Source: Dehalococcoidia bacterium
GTDB lineage: Bacteria > Chloroflexota > Dehalococcoidia > Dehalococcoidales > W693
Reading direction: 5' to 3'
Assembly (NCBI GenBank): GCA_011170385.1
Contig: DUFE01000089.1
Location: forward strand, 3,475-22,533
Length of the DNA: 19,059 nt
Within the stretch, counting starts at the first letter, position 1; every line of letters starts with the position of its first letter. The notes under the pieces are model-generated. The model searched no databases and was not told the origin of the DNA. It was given only the letters and a program-made list of their open reading frames with translations. Below are positions 1-5,979 of the stretch, piece by piece. Position numbers and translations under genes: made by a program.

Positions 1-1
1 T

Positions 2-445
2 AAGACCAGCCGTGAGATTGTTGAGCACGCAGACTGTGTGGCTGTCGTCCCCATTGATGCCGAGGGCAACGTACTGATGGTGAAGCAATTCCGTAAGCCG
101 GTGGAGAAGGACTTGCTGGAGATACCCGCCGGCGGTATCGACCCTGGCGAGGAGCCGCAGGATGCCGTTCGGCGGGAGATGCGCGAGGAAACTGGCTACC
201 TGCCGAAAAAAGTAAAAAAACTGGGAGGTTTCTATGCTTCGCCGGGCTACTGCACTGAGTACCTGCACCTCTATCTGGCGACTGAACTCATCCCGGACAG
301 CCTTCATGCCGAGGATAGCGACAGCATTGAGCTGGTGCGTGTTCCCATAAACGAAGTTGCCGGGCTTATCTACAACGGCGATATCAGTGATGCCAAGAGC
401 ATCGCCGGGCTGCTTATATATCTGTCATTACAGAAACCTACCTGA
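2..445 (+). CDS. NUDIX hydrolase, ADP-ribose pyrophosphatase type (5' truncated)
   Basis: The reading frame is open from the left window edge, so the gene starts outside. The first visible residues, KTSREIVEHADCVAVVPID, match the region before the NUDIX fold in ADP-ribose pyrophosphatases. A full 23-residue NUDIX box is present (about 124-192): it starts GGIDPGEE and ends REMREETGY, giving the G-x5-E-x7-RE-x2-EE-x-G pattern whose glutamates bind the catalytic metals. The family hydrolyses nucleoside diphosphates linked to another group. The EIPAGG stretch just before the box and the 'YASPGYCTEYLHLYLA' stretch after it fit the ADP-sugar/ADP-ribose subgroup (NudF-like). Substrate is inferred, not shown. 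A GTG at 38 could be called as a start but is inside the conserved domain. The gene runs convergently into the HIT gene with 2 bases between the stops. Confidence 0.9.
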   Translation, partial: KTSREIVEHADCVAVVPIDAEGNVLMVKQFRKPVEKDLLEIPAGGIDPGEEPQDAVRREMREETGYLPKKVKKLGGFYASPGYCTEYLHLYLATELIPDSLHAEDSDSIELVRVPINEVAGLIYNGDISDAKSIAGLLIYLSLQKPT

Positions 446-447
446 AG

Positions 448-789
448 TTAGCCGAGCTGCCCTGATAGCTGCCTGCCACCCATGATGTGCAGGTGTAGAT
501 GCGGCACCAGTTGCCCGCCCTGCCGTCCGCAGTTTATTACCAGGCGATAACCGCTTTCGGCTATGCCCTCTTCTTTTGCCAGACGGTTAGCGGTAGCGAT
601 GATGCGCCCCATCAGGGGCTTCTCTTTGTCGGTCAGGTCGTTAAGGGAGGTGAAGTGCTTTCTGGGAATGACCAGCATGTGCACCGGCGATTGTGGATTG
701 ATGTCATGGAAGGCAATCACCTCTTCGTCTTGGTAGACGATATCGCTGGGTATCTTGCCGGCTACAATATTACAGAATATGCAGTCCAT
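448..789 (-). CDS. HIT family protein (HINT-like nucleotide hydrolase)
   Basis: The 113-residue protein has the histidine-triad signature near its C-terminus (VPHLHLHIMGG, His97, His99, His101), where the central histidine attacks the alpha-phosphate of AMP-linked substrates. The N-terminus CIFCNIVAGKIPS, with Cys3 and Cys6, and the central HMLVIPRKHF are typical of the HINT/Hit branch, usually purine nucleoside phosphoramidases. Length is normal. The start ATG is preceded by an AGGAGAG ribosome site on the minus strand. It lies 2 bases downstream of the fumarate hydratase beta gene, so the two are probably co-transcribed. There is no obvious functional link between them, and the exact substrate cannot be told from sequence. 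Confidence 0.93.
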   Translation of the reverse strand: MDCIFCNIVAGKIPSDIVYQDEEVIAFHDINPQSPVHMLVIPRKHFTSLNDLTDKEKPLMGRIIATANRLAKEEGIAESGYRLVINCGRQGGQLVPHLHLHIMGGRQLSGQLG

Positions 790-791
790 AT

Positions 792-1370
792 CTATCTCTC
801 CTGTACTCTTTGATAAATAGCCCGGTTTCGGGTGAACAGGTCACCGCCGTAGATATCGTTGGCGACGATAGCCGGGAAATCTTTCACCTCAAGACGCATA
901 ACGGCTTCGGCGGCTAGGTCGGGATAGGCGATTACCTCCGCATCTTTAATTGCCTTCGACAGCAGGGCTCCGGCGCCGCCGAAGGTTACCAGATATATGG
1001 CGATGTGTTTCTTAAGAGAGTCTTTAACCTCCGCCGAGCGGCTGCCCTTGCCGATTACGGCTTTGAGCCCGGCTTCCAGCAGAGGTGGTGTATAGGCGTC
1101 CATCCGGCTGCTGGTGGTGGGGCCAGCGGAGCCGATAACCTTGCCCGGGCGTGCAGGGGAAGGACCCATATAGTAAAGCGTCTGCCCCTTGATGTTAAAG
1201 GGCAGCTCATCACCGTTAGCGATCGCCCTGACCAGCCTCTTGTGGGCGGTGTCGCGGGCAGTAAACAATATACCGCTGATGGTAACCCTATCGCCCGTTT
1301 TGAGTTTTTTAATTAATCCTGGATCAATCGGCGATTCGATATCTATACTGTCCGGCAGCTTTACTTCCAT
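792..1370 (-). CDS. fumB: Fumarate hydratase class I, beta (C-terminal) subunit
   Basis: The 192-residue protein matches the separate C-terminal subunit of the Fe-S fumarase/tartrate dehydratase family. Visible family features are the N-terminal KLKTGDRVTISGILFTARD, the YYMGPSPA segment, the signature GSAGPTTSSRMD, and the late FGGAGALLS and FPAIVANDIYG segments. In two-subunit class I fumarases this chain joins an alpha chain carrying the [4Fe-4S] cluster; the reaction is fumarate + water to malate. No alpha-chain gene is adjacent: the region upstream on this strand is noncoding and then a + strand gene. The symbol follows two-subunit fumarase usage and is tentative; a tartrate dehydratase beta chain is possible. 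The ATG has no clear ribosome site, but an in-frame TAA 6 bases upstream blocks extension. Confidence 0.88.
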   Translation of the reverse strand: MEVKLPDSIDIESPIDPGLIKKLKTGDRVTISGILFTARDTAHKRLVRAIANGDELPFNIKGQTLYYMGPSPARPGKVIGSAGPTTSSRMDAYTPPLLEAGLKAVIGKGSRSAEVKDSLKKHIAIYLVTFGGAGALLSKAIKDAEVIAYPDLAAEAVMRLEVKDFPAIVANDIYGGDLFTRNRAIYQRVQER

Positions 1371-1402
1371 AATTTTTTAAAAAGGGCGGCAGGTGGGTAT
1401 AG

Positions 1403-1432
1403 ATGATAAAGACCATTTTATATTGTTATCAA
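1403..1432 (-). promoter_or_regulatory. Candidate sigma70-type promoter for the fumarase beta-HIT unit
   Basis: On the minus strand, TTGATA (1432-1427) is followed 18 bases later by TATCAT (1408-1403). This places transcription start near 1396 and gives a leader of about 25 bases before the ATG at 1370. The match to consensus is moderate, so the call rests on spacing and position. Confidence 0.4.
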
Positions 1433-1489
1433 CCTCACCCCCTGAGTCCCTCTCTCCTTATAAGGAGAGAGGGGATAATTGAGGGGGTT
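1431..1489. repeat. REP-like palindromic element
   Basis: A perfect 26-base palindrome sits at 1448-1473 (arm TAAGGAGAGAGGG and its complement, no loop). Outside it are C-rich and G-rich flanks (ACCCCCTGAG on the left, TTGAGGGGGTT on the right) that extend the symmetry imperfectly. It lies between two divergent genes, so it cannot terminate either. The style (CCCTCTC...GAGAGGG) resembles dispersed intergenic repeats common in environmental genomes. No second full copy is seen in this window. Confidence 0.6.
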
Positions 1490-1775
1490 CGCCCTTTAAT
1501 CTCTCCTTTTTATTCTATATAAATGGTGCTGCGTTACCTTCGACCTCCCGTTCTTTCTTATGCAAGGTTTGTCGTAATAGATAGTATAGCCATATTGATT
1601 TCGGTTGCCAACCTACTCTTATCGGGTGCACCGTTATCGGGTGTAGCGGCTTCAAATTGCCGTAACAATTCTATAATACCATTTTACCATTAAAGCCAGA
1701 CTATCAACCTATTTCAATCGTTATGGTGACAGAGGATAATTACTGGTGCCAATGAATATTATCAGGGAGGTAGAA

Positions 1776-2942
1776 ATGAAAAATATAAGAAGGTTACTGG
1801 CGGTAATTACAGTAGCATAAGCCTGTATGGGCTTACTGGTGCCAGTGTCGGTTATGGCGGCACCTCCGTCCGTCGGCAGTGTAAGCATAAGTCCGGATCC
1901 GGCATATACTGATACTCCTCTAACAGCTACTCCTTCGGAAGACTGGTACGATGAAGATGGCGACCCCGAAGGCTATGTCTGGCGGTGGCAGAAGTACAGT
2001 ACGGGCATTTCGGACTGGGAGGATATAGCGGACCAAACGGACAATACCCTTGATAGCTTGTATTTTATCGCCGGTGACCAGATAAAGGTCATCTGCACGC
2101 CTTTTGACGGCGTGGAGTCTGGGGTGGATGTCGAAGCCACTATCACCATATCCAACAGCCTCCCCACCATAACCGGTGTAACCATAGCTCCGGACCCTGC
2201 TTCTACTGCATCCACCTTAAAAGCTACGCCACAGGGGTGGTACGATGCCGACGGTGACCTAGAAGGCTATGTCTGGCGGTGGCAGAAGTACAATACGGGC
2301 ATTTTGGACTGGGAGGATATTGCGGACGAAACGGACAATACCCTTGATAGTTCCAATTTCGTACTGAACGACCAGATAAAGGTCATCTGCACGCCGTTTG
2401 ACGGTACGGATGAAGGAGTACCTGTCGAAGCCGTCATCGTTATCAGTGTGCTGGATTACAGTGGGAGTATCGACGTCAAGCCGGGCAGCGACGAAAATCC
2501 GATAAACCTCGGTAGCAATGGTGTCATAGCGGTTGTAATATATACGACTGATGGATTCGATGCCACTACAGTTGATGTCAGCACGGTGAAGTTCGGTCCG
2601 AGTGAAGCAGCGCCGGTACATTATGCTTATGAAGATGTCGATGAAGACGGCGATACGGATCTCGTCCTGCACTTCAGGACTCAGGAAGCCGGCATTTCAG
2701 CGTATGATACATCCGTTACTCTCACCGGCGAAACCGATTCAGGCACAGCCTTTACCGGGACAGACACGATAAAGATCGTTCCTTCTAAAGCCAAGGAATC
2801 GGTTCAGGGGAATGAAGACGCGCCGGGGCAGAATAAAGAACCTGGTGAAAGCGCCACTGGTAAAGCAATTGGGAAAGAATCTGCGCCGGGGCAGAATAAA
2901 GAACCTGGTGAAAGCGCCACCGGTAAGGGTAAGAATAAATAG
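1776..2942 (+). pseudogene. Secreted Ig-like repeat protein with in-frame stop in its signal peptide
   Basis: The natural start is ATG 1776, preceded by a GGGAGG ribosome site. It reads MKNIRRLLAVITVA, then TAA (1818-1820), then continues in the same frame as ACMGLLVPVSVMAAPP. Without the stop this is a textbook signal peptide with cleavage near AMA/AA-PP. The rest is fully open to 2942. It contains two near-identical Ig-like repeats (each with WYD-DGD-EGYVWRWQKY and DQIKVICTPFDG), then a domain starting SIDVKPGSDENPINLGSNG with a DVDEDGDTD calcium-type loop and LVLHFRTQEAGI. The tail is Lys/Glu/Gly-rich and made of two repeats. The SIDVKPGS domain recurs in secreted proteins of many environmental bacteria; its function is unknown to me. 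Restart at ATG 1827 would give 371 residues but no basic n-region, so export would be impaired. Recent nonsense mutation, base error or readthrough are all possible. Confidence 0.8.
2820..2926 (+). repeat. Tandem repeat, 63-base period, in the C-terminal tail
   Basis: Two copies of a 44-base unit (2820-2863 and 2883-2926) encode APGQNKEPGESATGK twice, 21 codons apart. They differ at only two visible bases in the aligned unit. Near-identity at DNA level suggests a recent duplication. The repeat is low in complexity and highly charged, as in a flexible cell-surface or linker tail. Confidence 0.85.
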
Positions 2943-2971
2943 ATTTCCTTTATCATAAAAACCTGACACTG

Positions 2972-3007
2972 TTAATCCCCCTGTTCTTGTAGGAACAGGG
3001 GGATTAA
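2972..3007. terminator. Perfect 15-bp hairpin, terminator or REP-like
   Basis: The arms TTAATCCCCCTGTTC (2972-2986) and GAACAGGGGGATTAA (2993-3007) are perfect complements with a 6-base loop. It begins 29 bases after the stop of the secreted-protein gene, the right place for a terminator. The downstream bases ATCATAGGG are not a T tract, so a dispersed palindromic repeat is an alternative. Confidence 0.6.
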
Positions 3008-3168
3008 ATCATAGGGATGTATTAGATCCAGTCCTCTAACTTTCTCAGATTTATATCCAGACCTTCTTGAACCCTTCCTTTATTTCGCCTCCTTTGCCAA
3101 AAAGAGGGGCAGTGAAATGGGGATGGATTGTCTAAAGAAATCGACCTATCGCCCGTTTGAAATCATTG

Positions 3169-3197
3169 TTGACAACGAATTATCAGTTGTGTATGAT
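3169..3197 (+). promoter_or_regulatory. Near-consensus sigma70 promoter of the tat operon
   Basis: A perfect -35 box TTGACA (3169-3174) is followed by exactly 17 bases and TATGAT (3192-3197), one base off the consensus. Start of transcription would be near 3204, with a leader of about 114 bases to the first tatA ATG. This is one of the strongest promoter matches in the window. Confidence 0.75.
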
Positions 3198-3276
3198 TAG
3201 CTAATAACAGTCATTGACTGCCAGATACCAAGCTTTCGTTCTCCGAGACTAATCATGAATCGGGCTTTGTAGTGGC

Positions 3277-3308
3277 GGTTGTTAGCTATCCATAAAGGTA
3301 AGGGGGTT
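3277..3308 (+). repeat. Duplicated tatA leader segment, copy 1
   Basis: This 32-base segment just before tatA copy 1 matches 3830-3861 before copy 2 at 27 of 32 positions. Both contain TATCCA-AAAGGTAAGG and include the ribosome binding site. The tandem duplication therefore covered the leader as well as the coding sequence. Confidence 0.75.
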
Positions 3309-3317
3309 AATATCAGT

Positions 3318-3596
3318 ATGATTAGACCGGGGCCATTAGAGATAGGACTCATCCTGGTAATAATTCTTATTGTATTCGGAGTAGGCAAACTACCACAGGT
3401 CGGAGCGGCTTTGGGAAAGAGCATAAATGCTTTCAGGCGAGGGCAGAAGGGAGAGGACGAAGAAGAGGGGAAGGATAAGAAAAAGACAACGAAGAAGAGA
3501 AAGCCGGCCAAGAAGGGAAAGAAGACCACGCAGGAGAGAGTAGCCGAAGTCGAAGCCGAAGGAGCAACCGAAACCAAAACCGAAGAAAAGGCTTAG
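3318..3596 (+). CDS. tatA: Twin-arginine translocase subunit TatA (copy 1)
   Basis: The product is 92 residues. It has a short N-terminal outside part (MIRPGPLE), one transmembrane helix (about IGLILVIILIVFGV), the FG hinge, and an amphipathic helix KLPQVGAALGKSINAFRR, as expected for TatA/E. The tail is strongly charged: a basic Lys/Arg stretch, then an acidic end. TatA subunits oligomerise around TatBC to let folded proteins with twin-arginine signals cross the membrane. The ATG at 3318 is chosen because it aligns with the second copy and lies after an AAGGGGG ribosome site; an upstream ATG at 3279 would add 13 residues not found in the family. It is the first gene of the tat operon. Confidence 0.93.
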   Translation: MIRPGPLEIGLILVIILIVFGVGKLPQVGAALGKSINAFRRGQKGEDEEEGKDKKKTTKKRKPAKKGKKTTQERVAEVEAEGATETKTEEKA

Positions 3597-3869
3597 AACC
3601 GCTGCATAACCGGCTTTCAATGATATAGAAACCGGTAAAATTTAATAGTAATTTTGGATAACACGCCTCTTGTTAGGAGGTTGTTCGGGCATCAGCCTGT
3701 TTCGGGGGAGATTTCAATCTTAACCCCTTCTCTTGCCAAGGGGAAGGGGAGTTTCTTTAGCCGTGTTGTTGCTTCTGGATTGCACTACTCACTGTTCGAA
3801 GAGGGGAAGGCTGGTGGCTGCACCTCGATGGTTGTCGGTTATCCAGAAAGGTAAGGAGGTTGGGGCATC
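3597..3869 (+). other. Spacer between the two tatA copies
   Basis: The spacer is 273 bases. It has a bulged hairpin at 3609-3636 (ACCGGCTTTC against GAAACCGGT) right after copy 1, and an imperfect C-rich/G-rich inverted segment at 3719-3757 (ACCCCTTCTC...AAGGGGAAGGGG) like the REP-like elements elsewhere. The duplicated leader is at its right end. An open frame at 3654-3854 has no ribosome site or recognisable product and is not called. I see no clear separate promoter for copy 2. Confidence 0.5.
3830..3861 (+). repeat. Duplicated tatA leader segment, copy 2
   Basis: This is the partner of 3277-3308 (27 of 32 identical). It carries a strong ribosome site AAGGAGG (3853-3859), better than that of copy 1, which suggests copy 2 may be translated more efficiently. 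Confidence 0.75.
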
Positions 3870-4061
3870 ATGATCAGACTGGGAGCATTGGAAATAGGGA
3901 TAATCATATTGATTATCCTCATGGTTTTCGGTGCCGGCAAGCTACCTCAAATTTTCGAAATGGTCGGTAAGGGAGTGCGGTCTTTAACCGGTGGTAAGAA
4001 AGAGGGGGAGGAAAAGGAGATTAAAGCCAAAACCCGAAAGAAGAAATCGACGTACAGCTAA
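3870..4061 (+). CDS. tatA: Twin-arginine translocase subunit TatA (copy 2)
   Basis: This 63-residue TatA has MIRLGALEIG, a transmembrane helix (IIILIILMVFGA), the FG-AGKLPQ hinge and an amphipathic helix (IFEMVGKGVRSLTGG). A short basic tail follows. It is closely related to copy 1 in the first 30 residues and in its leader, but lacks copy 1's long charged tail. Copy 1 and copy 2 may work as a TatA/TatE pair or be interchangeable; the sequence does not tell. The AAGGAGG ribosome site lies 10 bases before the ATG. tatB follows after 32 bases. Confidence 0.93.
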   Translation: MIRLGALEIGIIILIILMVFGAGKLPQIFEMVGKGVRSLTGGKKEGEEKEIKAKTRKKKSTYS

Positions 4062-4093
4062 CAATCGATAGCGGTTAGTAGTAAGGACTGCTG

Positions 4094-4786
4094 ATGGACT
4101 TCTTTGATATTGGCATTATAGAGATACTGGTTGTGCTCGTCGTTGCCCTGATTGTAATCGGGCCGGACAAGATACCGGAGTTTGCCCGTAAATTCGGCAA
4201 GCTGGTGCGTAACTTCAGGAAGATGACCAAGAATCTCTCCAGTGAAGTGACGAAGGCTATGGATCTGGATGAAGAAGCCGAGGAAATAAAAAAAACAGCC
4301 AGCGATATGAGTAAGATACTGGACGAAGAATCCGAGGAGATAAAGTCGGCTCTGGATAAAGAGGCGAGTGAGATATCCAAAACTATGGGTATGGAAGTCG
4401 AGGAAGCAGAAAAAACGCTGAAAGAGGGTACCGAAGAGCTGGGTGACCTGATAGATAAAGAAGTCACCGAAATGAAGAAGACGGCTACCGAAGTCAAGAA
4501 GCCGCTGGAGCAGGAAACCAGAGAGCTATCCAGGGCGCTGGACGAGGGCACCAAGAACTTGAGCAAGGCGATGGGTGGCGGAGTCGATAAAGCTAGGGAA
4601 AAAGCAGAAACCGAGGAAGCGAAGAAAACGGAGAAAGCAGAGAAAGAAATCCCGAAGGAGACAGATAAAGCTGTCGATAATAAGGCAACCAGGACGGAGC
4701 CCGGGGAAGAGTCATCCCAAGCAGCGGGAGCAGAGCCCGTGGAGGGAAAAGAGGATAAAAACGGGGCACAGGATATAGGAGCGTAA
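4094..4786 (+). CDS. tatB: Twin-arginine translocase subunit TatB with long hendecad-repeat tail
   Basis: The N-terminus MDFFDIGIIEILVVLVVALIVIGPDKIPEFARKFGKL has the (M)FDIG start, single transmembrane helix and GP hinge that mark TatB rather than TatA. TatB binds TatC and helps to receive twin-arginine signal peptides. The protein is 230 residues. Residues 58-170 form regular 11-residue repeats such as LDEEAEEIKKT, LDEESEEIKSA, LDKEASEISKT and LDEGTKNLSKA. Two 7-residue steps (ASDMSKI and TRELSRA) interrupt them. This predicts one long amphipathic or right-handed coiled-coil helix on the cytoplasmic side. The last 60 residues are charged and probably disordered. The GP/FDIG features place it as TatB with good confidence; TatA/B-like is the fallback. 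tatC begins 1 base after its stop. Confidence 0.88.
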   Translation: MDFFDIGIIEILVVLVVALIVIGPDKIPEFARKFGKLVRNFRKMTKNLSSEVTKAMDLDEEAEEIKKTASDMSKILDEESEEIKSALDKEASEISKTMGMEVEEAEKTLKEGTEELGDLIDKEVTEMKKTATEVKKPLEQETRELSRALDEGTKNLSKAMGGGVDKAREKAETEEAKKTEKAEKEIPKETDKAVDNKATRTEPGEESSQAAGAEPVEGKEDKNGAQDIGA

Positions 4787-4787
4787 G

Positions 4788-5546
4788 TTGGCCAGAGAGA
4801 CTGAAAGCCCCGAAGTAGCTCCCGGCACCATGCCCATCATGTTCCACCTGCGGGAGATGCGCGACCGTATCTTCAAATCGGCGATTGCGCTGGTTATCGG
4901 CACGGCAATCGCCTTCATATTTACCCCGCAGATTCTAGAGATCCTGATAAAGCCAGCGGGAGACATTGACCTTCAGGCTATTAAGCTGGTCGAGAACCTG
5001 GCTGTCTATTTCAAGGTTGCCCTTGCCGGCGGTATCATCATATCTATGCCATTCCTCGTCTACCAGATGATCGCCTATATCGCCCCGGCGCTCACTACCA
5101 GGGAGAAGAGCATCGTCTACCGGATACTGCCGGTGGTGACTATAATGTTCCTCGGTGGCGTTGCTTTCGCCTACTTTGTCGCTTTGCCACCGGCGCTGGG
5201 TTTCCTCGGCAGTTTTATGTCCAACATAGCTGCAACCCAGTTCCAGATCAGTGACTACGTAAATATCGTAACCAGGCTGATATTAGCCGTCGGCATGGTT
5301 TTCGAGACGCCTATAATAATAATGGTTCTGGCAAGGATGGGGCTGGTCTCGCCACAATGGCTTGCCAAAAGAAGAAGATGGTGGGTAGTCCTCTCGTTTC
5401 TAATAGCGGCGCTTATAACTCCCACCTTTGACCCGATAAACCAGAGCATCATAGCTATACCGCTAATTATCCTCCTGGAGCTAAGCATCATACTGGCAAG
5501 GCTCGTCTACAAGAAGAGGGAGGAATCAGCGCCCGCCGAAACATAA
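4788..5546 (+). CDS. tatC: Twin-arginine translocase subunit TatC
   Basis: TatC is the polytopic core that recognises the twin-arginine signal peptide. The 252-residue product shows the family's N-terminal HLREMRDRIFKS, followed by six hydrophobic segments, and GMVFETPIIIMVLARMGLVS, the conserved F-E-x-P loop. The TTG start at 4788 is preferred because an AGGAG ribosome site lies 6 bases upstream, overlapping the end of tatB. Starting at the ATG of MPIMFHLRE would lack such a site. Translational coupling to tatB is likely. The C-terminal tail KKREESAPAET is short. With the two tatA genes and tatB, this makes a full translocase; no twin-arginine substrate was identified in the window. Confidence 0.95.
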   Translation: MARETESPEVAPGTMPIMFHLREMRDRIFKSAIALVIGTAIAFIFTPQILEILIKPAGDIDLQAIKLVENLAVYFKVALAGGIIISMPFLVYQMIAYIAPALTTREKSIVYRILPVVTIMFLGGVAFAYFVALPPALGFLGSFMSNIAATQFQISDYVNIVTRLILAVGMVFETPIIIMVLARMGLVSPQWLAKRRRWWVVLSFLIAALITPTFDPINQSIIAIPLIILLELSIILARLVYKKREESAPAET

Positions 5547-5571
5547 TCCCATCGTCAAACCTCCGCAAGCA

Positions 5572-5600
5572 TTGACACAGCAGGGTTTTACCTTTAACAT
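5572..5600 (+). promoter_or_regulatory. Sigma70-type promoter before the zinc-finger-nadA-cysE run
   Basis: A perfect TTGACA (5572-5577), a 17-base spacer and TAACAT (5595-5600, four of six) lie between tatC and the next gene. Start of transcription would be near 5607, about 32 bases before the ATG at 5639. It could drive the whole run to 10274. Confidence 0.6.
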
Positions 5601-5638
5601 TAAGGCATACAAGCGTTGACAATCGCCGGAGGGCTGAA

Positions 5639-5872
5639 ATGGTAAAAAGATGTGTTTGCCATTCCTGTGGTCGGGAGGTGGAGCTGGGCGAGGTGGATAA
5701 ACCCTGTGATGTCCTGTGCGGCTGGCTGATGCTTTCCTGTATTAAGCGCGAAGAGGACATCGACCGCTACAGCTTCTGTTCTCTTGGCTGCCTCAAAATT
5801 TGGATGGATAAACAGCTCCCTGGTATCCCAGATGTTTTTATAGAATCCCTGGACGAAGAGCGCAGCGAATAA
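5639..5872 (+). CDS. Small Cys-rich putative zinc-binding protein
   Basis: I do not recognise a named family for this 77-residue protein. It has a CxxC pair near the N-terminus (CHSCGREVELG), two more cysteines in the middle (CDVLCGWLMLSC) and an FCSLGCLKIWMDKQ motif. The last one resembles the second half of TRASH/YHS or FCS-type zinc fingers. A metal-binding fold is inferred from this pattern. The GGAGGG ribosome site lies 5 bases before the ATG. Neighbours downstream include a permease that also carries a YHS metal-binding domain, which hints at metal handling, but that is inference only. Confidence 0.75.
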   Translation: MVKRCVCHSCGREVELGEVDKPCDVLCGWLMLSCIKREEDIDRYSFCSLGCLKIWMDKQLPGIPDVFIESLDEERSE

Positions 5873-5877
5873 TAGTT

Positions 5878-5939
5878 AAAGCGGGTTCCGGCTGTAGCTA
5901 GATGGGAACAGTTCCGGAGGAAAAATCCGCTTTATTTTT
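5878..5939 (+). promoter_or_regulatory. Terminator-like or attenuator-like fold between zinc-finger and PurM-like genes
   Basis: AAAGCGG (5878-5884) pairs with CCGCTTT (5927-5933), which is followed by ATTTTTAT. Inside, GTTCC (5885-5889) pairs with GGAAC (5905-5909), so two stems stack against each other. This looks like a weak intrinsic terminator or attenuator inside the operon. A CCGG-containing alternative pairing is also possible. Ligand or mechanism cannot be told. Confidence 0.4.
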
Positions 5940-5979
5940 ATACTATTCACAGCAGGATAAAAATGGGAGGCTATCTGAT

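Larger units (their letters stand above)
1371..1775. other. Divergent intergenic region, 405 bases
   Basis: This holds the minus-strand promoter candidate, the REP-like palindrome, and a direct repeat of TTATCGGGTG at 1619-1628 and 1634-1643 (15-base period). A TATAAT at 1672-1677 lacks a convincing -35 box. No open frame with a ribosome site was found apart from the gene starting at 1776. A GGGAGG ribosome site lies just before that ATG. Confidence 0.6.
2943..3317. other. Intergenic region before tatA, 375 bases
   Basis: It contains the 15-bp hairpin, a degraded C-rich/G-rich segment at about 3068-3112 that resembles the other palindromic repeats, and the tat promoter at 3169-3197. The tatA leader segment (3277-3308) is also here. 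No supported gene was seen. Confidence 0.55.

Noticed and set aside
1818..1820. Special decoding of the stop (selenocysteine or pyrrolysine)
   Set aside because: The codon is TAA, not TGA or TAG, and it falls in a signal peptide where no such residue is needed.
3654..3854. Open frame of 66 codons between the tatA copies
   Set aside because: It has no ribosome site, a non-protein-like composition, and covers the REP-like inverted segment and the tatA leader.
4075..4566. Minus-strand Ser-rich open frame over tatB
   Set aside because: It is a shadow of the Glu/Lys-rich tatB tail (complement of GAA/GAG/AAG gives Ser/Phe/Leu-rich reading).
5616..5621. Second TTGACA, as a -35 box
   Set aside because: It overlaps the leader of the zinc-finger gene, and the needed -10 position would fall inside the coding sequence, with no match.
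5902..5979. Longer start for the PurM-like protein
   Set aside because: There is no ribosome site at 5902, and the stretch lies in the stem-loop region. GGGAGG is placed properly before ATG 5980.
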